A stretch of 64,000 bases of DNA from Paracoccus zhejiangensis (lineage in GTDB: Bacteria; Pseudomonadota; Alphaproteobacteria; Rhodobacterales; Rhodobacteraceae), in assembly GCF_002847445.1 (NCBI RefSeq), contig NZ_CP025433.1, forward strand, positions 86,391-150,390, read 5' to 3'. Position 1 is the first letter of the stretch, and the number at the start of each line of letters is the position of its first letter. Below the pieces are notes generated by a model. That model saw nothing but the letters and a program-made list of their open reading frames with translations. It had not been told where the DNA came from and searched no databases. This document shows, one piece after another, positions 58,490 through 64,000 of this stretch. The translations under genes and the position numbers were made by a program.

Positions 58490-58573
58490 AGTTGCAGGAG
58501 AGGTAAGGAACGATTCTTGGATGGGAATCGTCTGATTACCTGGAGTGGGCCTTGTGCCCAATCGGAGGAGAAT

Positions 58574-60292
58574 TTGGATGACCAAACCAGGCAACGCCCT
58601 GTGGTGGCGTCGATGAGGCGTGACCTGCTCCTGGCCAGGCTGCGCGACATCGTCGGCAGCGCGCATGTGCTGACGACACCGCGCGGGACACGGCGTTTCA
58701 CGCGCGGCTTTCGTTATGGGAGCGGGCCGGTGGCTGCGGTAGTGCGGCCCGGATCGCTCGTTGAGATGTGGAGGGTTCTGAACGCCGTCATCGCCAGCGG
58801 CCGGGTCGTGATCCTGCAAGCCGCGAATACCGGGCTGACCGGCGGCTCGACTCCCTGGGGCGAGGATTATGATCGCGAGATCGTTCTGATCAGCGTCATG
58901 CGCCTGAACCGCATTCACCTTCTGAAGGGCGGAGAGCAGGTCGTCTGCCTTCCGGGCGCCACTCTTGATACGCTGGAAAAGCGTCTGCGCCCACTGGGCC
59001 GAGAGCCGCATTCGGTGATCGGCTCGTCCTGCATCGGCGCATCCGTGCTGGGCGGGATCTGCAACAATTCCGGCGGCGCGTTGATTCATCGTGGCCCGGC
59101 CTATACGCAGCTGAGCCTCTATGCCGAAGTACGCGCCGATGGCTCGGTGGCACTGGTAAATCACCTCGGCCTCGATCTGGGCGACGACCCCGAGGACATC
59201 CTGACGCGGCTGGAGCGGGGCGACCTGCCAGAACCCGTGCTGACCGATGCCTGGGCCTCGGACCGCGAATATGCAAGCCATGTGCGCGATATCGAGGCCG
59301 GCACACCGGCGCGCTTCAATGCCGATCCACGCCGACTGCATGAAGCTGCGGGCTGTGCCGGCAAGCTGGCGGTCTTCGCCGTTCGCCTGGACAGTTTCAA
59401 GGCCGAATCCGAGACTGCGGTGTTCTACATTGGCAGCAATGACCCGGACGAGTTGACGACAATCCGGCGGCATATCCTGGGCAGCTTCGATACCTTGCCG
59501 ATTGCAGGGGAATACATTCACCGTGACGCCTATGACATCGCCGCCCGATATGGCAAGGACACCTTCCTGTTCATCCAGCGGCTCGGCACCGACCGGATGC
59601 CGGCACTGTTTGCCGCGAAGGCGCGCATCGACGCGCTGACCGAACGGCTGGGTCTGGGGACGACGCTGTCCGACCGGCTGGCGCAGGGGCTGTCGCGTCT
59701 GGCGCCGCAGCATCTGCCGCAGCGGATGAATGCCTATCGGGACCGCTACGAGCATCATCTGCTGCTGAAGATGGGTGGGGCGGGTATTGCCGAGGCGCGG
59801 GAATATCTGTCGGGTATCTTTCCTTCCGCCAGTGGTGCGATGTTCGAATGCACCTCCGACGAGGGCAAGGCCGCTTTCCTGCACCGCTTTGCGGTGGCGG
59901 GCGCCGCTGTCCGCTATCGCGCGATCCATGCCCAAGAGGTTGAAGATATCGTTGCATTGGACATTGCACTGCGCCGCAACGATCGCGAGTGGGTCGAGAC
60001 GCTGCCGGCCGAGCTGGACGAAAAACTGGCCGTAAAACTCTATTACGGCCACTTCTTCTGCCATGTCTTTCATCAGGACTATGTCGTGCGCAAGGGTCAC
60101 GACTGCCTGGCCGTCGAACACGCGATGTGGCGGTTGCTGGATCGTCGCGGCGCCGAATACCCGGCCGAACACAATGTCGGCCATCTCTATCACGCCAAGC
60201 CCGAACTGGCTGGCTTCTATCGGTCAATCGATCCCACGAACGCGCTGAACCCCGGGATCGGTCACACCTCGAAATGCGCGCACTGGCACTAG
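58574..60292 (+). CDS. dld: Quinone-dependent D-lactate dehydrogenase
   Basis: 572 residues, close throughout to E. coli Dld. FAD domain: FPGSL-like VVRPGSLVEMWRVL, LQAANTGLTGGSTPWG, GREPHSVIGSSCIGASVLGG and ICNNSGGALIHRGPAYTQLS. Membrane-binding and cap parts: DIEAGTPARFNADPRRLHEA, AGCAGKLAVFAVRLD, DRYEHHLLLKMGG, and the end EYPAEHNVGHLYHA and PTNALNPGIGHTSK. It oxidises D-lactate to pyruvate and feeds electrons to the quinone pool at the inner membrane. The TTG at 58574 follows CGGAGGAGAA; the ATG at 58613 is the alternative. Confidence 0.94.
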   Translation: MDDQTRQRPVVASMRRDLLLARLRDIVGSAHVLTTPRGTRRFTRGFRYGSGPVAAVVRPGSLVEMWRVLNAVIASGRVVILQAANTGLTGGSTPWGEDYDREIVLISVMRLNRIHLLKGGEQVVCLPGATLDTLEKRLRPLGREPHSVIGSSCIGASVLGGICNNSGGALIHRGPAYTQLSLYAEVRADGSVALVNHLGLDLGDDPEDILTRLERGDLPEPVLTDAWASDREYASHVRDIEAGTPARFNADPRRLHEAAGCAGKLAVFAVRLDSFKAESETAVFYIGSNDPDELTTIRRHILGSFDTLPIAGEYIHRDAYDIAARYGKDTFLFIQRLGTDRMPALFAAKARIDALTERLGLGTTLSDRLAQGLSRLAPQHLPQRMNAYRDRYEHHLLLKMGGAGIAEAREYLSGIFPSASGAMFECTSDEGKAAFLHRFAVAGAAVRYRAIHAQEVEDIVALDIALRRNDREWVETLPAELDEKLAVKLYYGHFFCHVFHQDYVVRKGHDCLAVEHAMWRLLDRRGAEYPAEHNVGHLYHAKPELAGFYRSIDPTNALNPGIGHTSKCAHWH

Positions 60293-60522
60293 GCCGCGCG
60301 TGAAACTACAGAGCCGGCTCCAGCGCCTTCCTCAGGATCGCGCGCGCCCTGTTGGCTGCCGCGTAGCGGCTCGACGGCCCGAGGGTCGTCGCGGTTGCCG
60401 CGTTGTTTCACACCCAGTGGGCGAACCGTGCCCATAGCGCAATTATTCAGCTTATGAGGAGAGCCCTTGCGCAGCACCTCATTGTCACGTCACTCTCGAA
60501 CGACCACGATAGGGGAGCTCCT

Positions 60523-61023
60523 TTGAAGGAAGAGATCTGGATAGCCGTCGCGCGCGAATTTTCCGACATCCCAGACCTGTCGACCATCACCCTCATCACG
60601 GTAAGGCTGATGATCGCGGCTGTGCTTGGCGGTATCCTTGGTTATGAGCGGGAACGAAAAAAGCGAAGCGCTGGCATCAGGACCCACATGCTGGTTGCTG
60701 TGGGGGCCGCGCTGTACGTCATAGGACCGCTACAGAGCGGAATGCCGATCGAGGATATGTCGCGCGTCCTGCAAGGCGTCGTGCAGGGGATTGGCTTCCT
60801 GGGTGCCGGAGCCATCATGATTCGCGCGAAGCGGCATGAAGTCGAAGGTCTGACCACAGCCGCGAACATCTGGGCAACTGCCGCCATTGGCGTCATTGCC
60901 GGGCTGGGCCTCGAGGCCACCGCAATCCTGTCGACCGCCATCGTCCTGATCATCCTCGCTGCGGTTCCACTCGTCATGCAAAAAGACCCCGGGAACAACC
61001 ACGACAGCATCCGGAAGGAGTGA
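60523..61023 (+). CDS. MgtC/SapB-family membrane protein
   Basis: 166 residues from TTG at 60523 after AGGGGAGCTCC. Four or five helices. Family stretches: ITVRLMIAAVLGGILGYERER, GIRTHMLVAVGAALYVIGPL, VQGIGFLGAGAIMIR, and VEGLTTAANIWATAAIGVIAGLG. This is the SapB/YhiD type rather than full MgtC, because it lacks the C-terminal ACT-like domain. Role: inner-membrane protein linked to magnesium or acid stress. A small plus-strand operon partner is not seen. Confidence 0.88.
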   Translation: MKEEIWIAVAREFSDIPDLSTITLITVRLMIAAVLGGILGYERERKKRSAGIRTHMLVAVGAALYVIGPLQSGMPIEDMSRVLQGVVQGIGFLGAGAIMIRAKRHEVEGLTTAANIWATAAIGVIAGLGLEATAILSTAIVLIILAAVPLVMQKDPGNNHDSIRKE

Positions 61024-61149
61024 TATTTCGACTTCGGCTGCCGAACCCCCGAGGAGTTCGAAACCCTGTTTGCCCGGAAGGCGGCTTAGTTCGAACGGTG
61101 CGCTGTGGTCCAGCCCATGGGGTTCACTCCAAAAGGAGGTCAAAGTTGT

Positions 61150-61435
61150 GTGCCGATTGACAGTCAGCGGCACGTCGATCTCGTGCTGGATCATCGCCGC
61201 CGAGGCCGGGGTCGAGCCGCGCAGCGCGGGCGGCGGTTTAGGATCAGCACCGACTTCGCGGCCCTGCTCAGCGCCTCGGCCATCAGCGCGCCGCTGATCC
61301 CCGCACCGACGACGATCACATCCACATGTCCGGCATCCGCCTCGCGCTCGGCACGGTCGAATGCGGCGTCTTGACCCAGAACGGGGTGCCTGCCCTGAAG
61401 TCATCCTTGCGGATCTCGGCGTCGCGATCTGGCAT
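61150..61435 (-). pseudogene. FAD-dependent oxidoreductase N-terminal fragment, frameshifted
   Basis: The frames spell MPDRDAEIRKDDFRAGTPFW and VKTPHSTVP, then after a shift EADAGHVDVIVVGAGISGAL (a classic FAD GxGxxG motif) and MAEALSRAAKSVLIL, then RGSTPASAAMIQHEIDVPLT in a third frame. At least two frameshifts. Similarity ends near 61150, so only about 90 of some 400 codons remain. Confidence 0.83.
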
Positions 61436-61607
61436 GTCTCTTTCCATAGGCGATCCTTCTCATCTGCTCGAGCTTTCCCGTAAAGAAGGTTCGCAGATAC
61501 TCGAGAATCCAAGGTCCGGATTTACCTTGCTTGAATTGTCACTCAGCTTAGGTTGTCCGTTGCTGAATCGCTCGTTTCCGCGTAGATAGGTGATGGCCCA
61601 CATTGAT

Positions 61608-61756
61608 TGTTCGTAGCTGAAGTCCGTCTCGTCCGTCCGCAGGATCTTGCGCACGGTATTCCGCGACACGTGCAGTTCCCGCACGATCTTCTTCACAGAC
61701 CACTTCTGAACGTAATAAGCCCGCCGGACCCGCGCGATCGTATCCACCCGCTTCAT
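61608..61756 (-). pseudogene. IS21-family istA fragment (N-terminus)
   Basis: From MKRVDTIARVRRAYYVQKWS through VKKIVRELHVSRNTVRKILR to TDETDFSYEQS, the helix-turn-helix start of IstA. The rest is absent. A C-terminal istA relic lies at 52443; both may stem from related elements. Confidence 0.85.
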
Positions 61757-61804
61757 CTCCCCTCCGTCCGCTGCCTCGCAACGAACGGTCCGACAGAACG
61801 TCAG

Positions 61805-61860
61805 GGGGGTCAAAATTGGACGCCGATACCCCGCCTTAGGGGGTCAAAATTGCATGCCGA
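61805..61860. repeat. IS21-type terminal repeats
   Basis: GGGGGTCAAAATTG occurs at 61805 and again at 61839, followed by GACGCCGA and CATGCCGA. Multiple terminal copies of one motif are characteristic of IS21 ends, and this pair lies just outside the istA start. Confidence 0.75.
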
Positions 61861-62352
61861 AACACACCCAGGCCGACCAAACCCAAAGCCACGCCCTGAG
61901 AAAACCAACCCTCCACGGCCTACGCCGGATGGTTACGAGCGAAAGAGGGCAAGGAGCAGTTTGGCGCAACAGTCGTGAGATGGGATCGGGAGAACCAGTG
62001 TGCAACAGAGTGCCTTCGAGCACGCGGCTTTGGACTCGACCTTCGAACACCATACGGGCCCGCGGCATGTGAGACGCCGCACCATGAGGCCGGACACATG
62101 TCAGCACCCGATGACGCGCCAAGATCAGCTCTCAAAATACCCCTTGCGCAAGGGGCGGTTACACATGTTGCACAAATCTCATGAGGGCTTCATCACGTGA
62201 ATCCAGCGTGTTAGCAGGCGGTATGAGCAGGCTCGCACCGTCGGCTTACAAGACCCGGAACTGGCCCACATATAACGAAGCGCTCAAGCCTCGCGGCTCG
62301 TCGACGCTGTCTGACACAACGGCAGTCGGTGGCCGCATATGCCTCAGCGCAG
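61861..62352. other. Gap with an IS5-type fragment only
   Basis: About 490 bp. Apart from the transposase fragment starting at 62223 no gene is seen. GTTGCACAAATCTC near 62167 resembles the left terminal repeat of IS903/IS5-type elements and probably belongs to that fragment. Confidence 0.45.
62223..62312 (+). pseudogene. IS5-family transposase fragment (N-terminus)
   Basis: It codes for MSRLAPSAYKTRNWPTYNEA then LKPRGSSTL, which matches the opening of IS5/IS903-type transposases (YKTxNWPxYNEALKRRGSL). Similarity stops at about 62310, immediately before the convergent DUF2189 gene. Confidence 0.8.
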
Positions 62353-63237
62353 TCAGGCGAGGCTGATGAAGACGCGCTCTGGTTCGTCGCCCTCGGCGCG
62401 GTCCGCCGGGCGCAGCGCGCGATAGGCGTGCCAAGTGCCGTGGCCCAACAGCGGGAAGACCAGGATCAGGCCCAGAAGCCCGGTCGCGATGCAGACCAGG
62501 AACAGCCCCAGCACGATGGCGCCCCAGGCGATCATCACCGAGAGGTTGTTCCAGACCATGGCCATGCTGATGCCCAGGGCCGAGAGCGCGTCGGTGCGTT
62601 CCTCCAGCAGCATCGGCACGGCGAAGACACTGATCGCAAAGGAAAAGGCCGCGAACAGCGCACCGACCGCACCACCGATCACGATCAGCGCCCAGCCTTG
62701 GGGCGTGGTGAACAGCCAGGGCAGGATCTCGTCGATGCCGGGGAAGGGGCGCACGCCGAAGAACAGCGCCCAAAGCAGCACCGCCGCGCGGTTCCACAGC
62801 AGGAACAGCATCAGCAGGATCACCCCCATGAAGCTGGTCGAGACGAAGGACCGGGGCCGCACGAACAGCATCTCGGCAAGGCTGGTCTCGCGGCCCTTTT
62901 CAAGGTTGCGGCTTTTGACATAAAGCCCGTTGGCGACCAGCGGGCCGATCACCATGAAGCCGGCCAGCGCGGGGAACAGCGCGTAGTCCAGTTCCAGCCG
63001 GAACAGCAGCCAGACGACCAGAACCGAGACCAGATAGACCCCCACGCCATAGATCAGGCTGGGCAGCGGATTGGTCATCAGATCCGTCCAGCCCTGCCGC
63101 AGCCATGTCAGCGCGGTCTGCCAGGGCAGGTCGCGGGCCATGACATTGGGCACCGGCAGGGGCGGCACGATCTCGGGGATGAGGTCGTGATGGGCGTGGT
63201 CATCGGGGGGCGGGGGTCCGTTACGGTCGCTCAGCAT
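62353..63237 (-). CDS. DUF2189-family integral membrane protein
   Basis: 294 residues, six helices. Landmarks: DLMTNPLPSLIYGVGVYLVS, FPALAGFMVIGPLVANGLYV, and later IVIGGAVGALFAAFSFAISV, VFAVPMLLEERTDALSALG and FPLLGHGTWHAYRAL. DUF2189 members sit near respiratory oxidase genes in Rhodobacteraceae, as here. Function unknown. The start at 63237 overlaps the end of the small membrane gene by 7 bp. Confidence 0.88.
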   Translation of the reverse strand: MLSDRNGPPPPDDHAHHDLIPEIVPPLPVPNVMARDLPWQTALTWLRQGWTDLMTNPLPSLIYGVGVYLVSVLVVWLLFRLELDYALFPALAGFMVIGPLVANGLYVKSRNLEKGRETSLAEMLFVRPRSFVSTSFMGVILLMLFLLWNRAAVLLWALFFGVRPFPGIDEILPWLFTTPQGWALIVIGGAVGALFAAFSFAISVFAVPMLLEERTDALSALGISMAMVWNNLSVMIAWGAIVLGLFLVCIATGLLGLILVFPLLGHGTWHAYRALRPADRAEGDEPERVFISLA

Positions 63238-63431
63238 GCGGGTTTCGCCGGGCGCAGGGCCGCGACGCCTTCCGTGTTGGGTTGCAGGACGCAGTCGGGG
63301 CGCGAGGCGAAGGACACCGCGACCAGATGGATATTGGCACCGATGAAGATGGCAAGGGTCAGCGCCACCGCGCCCCAGGCAAACAGGCGCGGGCCGGTCC
63401 AATAGGCGCGGCTGAAGGACTGCGCGGTCAT
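63231..63431 (-). CDS. Small membrane protein in cbb3 oxidase cluster (66 aa)
   Basis: One central hydrophobic helix (LFAWGAVALTLAIFIGANIH LVAVS), then SRPDCVLQPNTEGVAALRPA. It starts 4 bp inside the ccoP gene end (ATGA-type overlap at 63428-63431) and ends inside the DUF2189 start. Coupling on both sides means it is co-expressed with the oxidase. Not recognised by name. Confidence 0.78.
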   Translation of the reverse strand: MTAQSFSRAYWTGPRLFAWGAVALTLAIFIGANIHLVAVSFASRPDCVLQPNTEGVAALRPAKPAC

Positions 63432-64000
63432 GGTGCGGGCACCGGCGGATTGCCGGCCTGCTGGCCCAGATCCTGGATATACAGCGCCAGGATCTTTCGG
63501 TCGGTCTCGGTCAGGCGGGTTTCCCAGGATGGCATCCAGCCCTGACGGCCATCATGAACGGTCTTGAAGATCGCGGCATCATCGCCGCCATAGATCCAGA
63601 AATCATCGGTCAGGTTGGGCGCGCCCTGGGTGATGTCGCCGGTGCCGCGCTCGCCATGGCAGCTGGTGCAGTTTTCGGCAAAGATCGCAGCACCTTGTTC
63701 CAGCCGCGCGGCGGGCGGGTGATCGGCGCCCGACAGGCTTTGGACGTAATCGGCGACCACGCGGATATCCTCGCGGGGGAGGATGCCGTCGCGGCCAAAG
63801 GCCAGCATCTGGCCGAAATGGGTTTCCGGGTGGGTGGTGTTGATGCCGACGCGCAGCGTTTCCATGATGCTGTCGAAATCGCCACCCCACAGCCAGGCCG
63901 TGTCGGTCAGGCTGGGAAAGCCGGGGCCGCCCGCCGCATCAGCGCCGTGACAGGCCAGACAGTTATCGCCGTAAAGCTGGTGCCCGGTGGCGCGCACCCG
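63428..64000 (-). CDS. ccoP: cbb3-type cytochrome c oxidase subunit III, C-terminal part
   Basis: 190 codons visible, with the N-terminus beyond the window. Two cytochrome c domains: DNCLACHGADAAGGPGFPSL with CxxCH, and AENCTSCHGERGTGDITQGA with CxxCH. Met ligands are likely in GQMLAFG and GWMPSWE. NLTDDFWIYGGDDAAIFKTV is diagnostic of CcoP. It passes electrons from cytochrome c to CcoN in the high-affinity terminal oxidase. The N-terminal membrane anchor, ccoNOQ and their FnrL-type promoter are expected further right. Confidence 0.9.
   Translation of the reverse strand, partial: RVRATGHQLYGDNCLACHGADAAGGPGFPSLTDTAWLWGGDFDSIMETLRVGINTTHPETHFGQMLAFGRDGILPREDIRVVADYVQSLSGADHPPAARLEQGAAIFAENCTSCHGERGTGDITQGAPNLTDDFWIYGGDDAAIFKTVHDGRQGWMPSWETRLTETDRKILALYIQDLGQQAGNPPVPAP

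Noticed and set aside
58478..60193. 571-codon open frame on the minus strand
   Set aside because: Antisense to dld, which matches its family from end to end.
60289..60477. Small minus-strand frame after dld
   Set aside because: No ribosome binding site or similarity; a short in-frame tail (NRARAILRKALEPAL) at 60306-60360 looks gene-like but cannot be tied to any gene.
61024..61090. Possible transposase tail (FGCRTPEEFETLFARKAA)
   Set aside because: It resembles the end of some integrase-core transposases but is too short to assign to a family.

Overview
The window looks like part of a plasmid or chromid of a high-GC alphaproteobacterium, most likely Paracoccus or a close Rhodobacteraceae relative. 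This rests on the coding style and on the gene content: a Rep_3-type initiator with iterons, ParA/ParB with parS-like sites, DUF1403 and DUF1612-type plasmid genes, a MOB relaxase, cbb3 oxidase genes and many IS remnants. No rRNA, tRNA or CRISPR array was seen. Species-level assignment is inference.

Layout. 1-3.7 kb: a Crp/Fnr regulator cut by the window edge, a small unknown gene, a GroEL-like gene with no groES beside it, and a PIN/AbrB toxin-antitoxin pair. 3.7-6.4 kb: relaxase, its DNA-binding partner and a nested inverted-repeat region that is a good oriT candidate. 6.4-12 kb: a plasmid accessory block with small unknown genes, a zinc-ribbon protein coupled to an SRAP/YedK-type protein with an apparent ATC start, and an ArdC-like metallopeptidase with three small neighbours. 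12.5-23.4 kb: a complete carbohydrate or cyclitol uptake and catabolic locus. It has an ABC importer, two Gfo/Idh/MocA oxidoreductases, two xylose-isomerase-like TIM barrels and an ABM-fold protein. A ROK regulator and an unusual binding protein lacking a signal peptide diverge from it.

23.6-29.2 kb: broken IS66 and IS1182 elements, an orphan 767-residue membrane protein carrying a PD-(D/E)xK-like nuclease core, and an IS110-family element. 29.2-36.1 kb: an ABC ATPase fragment, a GST, a DUF4242 protein, a secreted barrel-like protein, and two divergent regulator/secreted-hydrolase pairs. One regulator is SARP/BTAD-like and the other is a winged helix fused to an alpha/beta hydrolase. 36.6-42.6 kb: the plasmid backbone, with Rep, an iteron origin, ParA, ParB, three parS-like sites, ParDE and a tyrosine recombinase. 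42.7-49.2 kb: DUF1403 (frameshifted), ScpB, IS110/IS3/IS5 debris, a Fic protein with an operator-like inverted repeat, and a DUF1612-type protein.

49.4-64 kb: an RTX/Hint secreted protein, a third member of a small unknown family, an IS21 relic, a TetR/quinone-oxidoreductase pair, an IS6 element without target duplication, an EamA transporter, an FCD-GntR/Dld D-lactate pair, an MgtC/SapB protein, further gene and IS fragments, and finally DUF2189, a small membrane protein and CcoP of a cbb3 oxidase that runs off the right edge.
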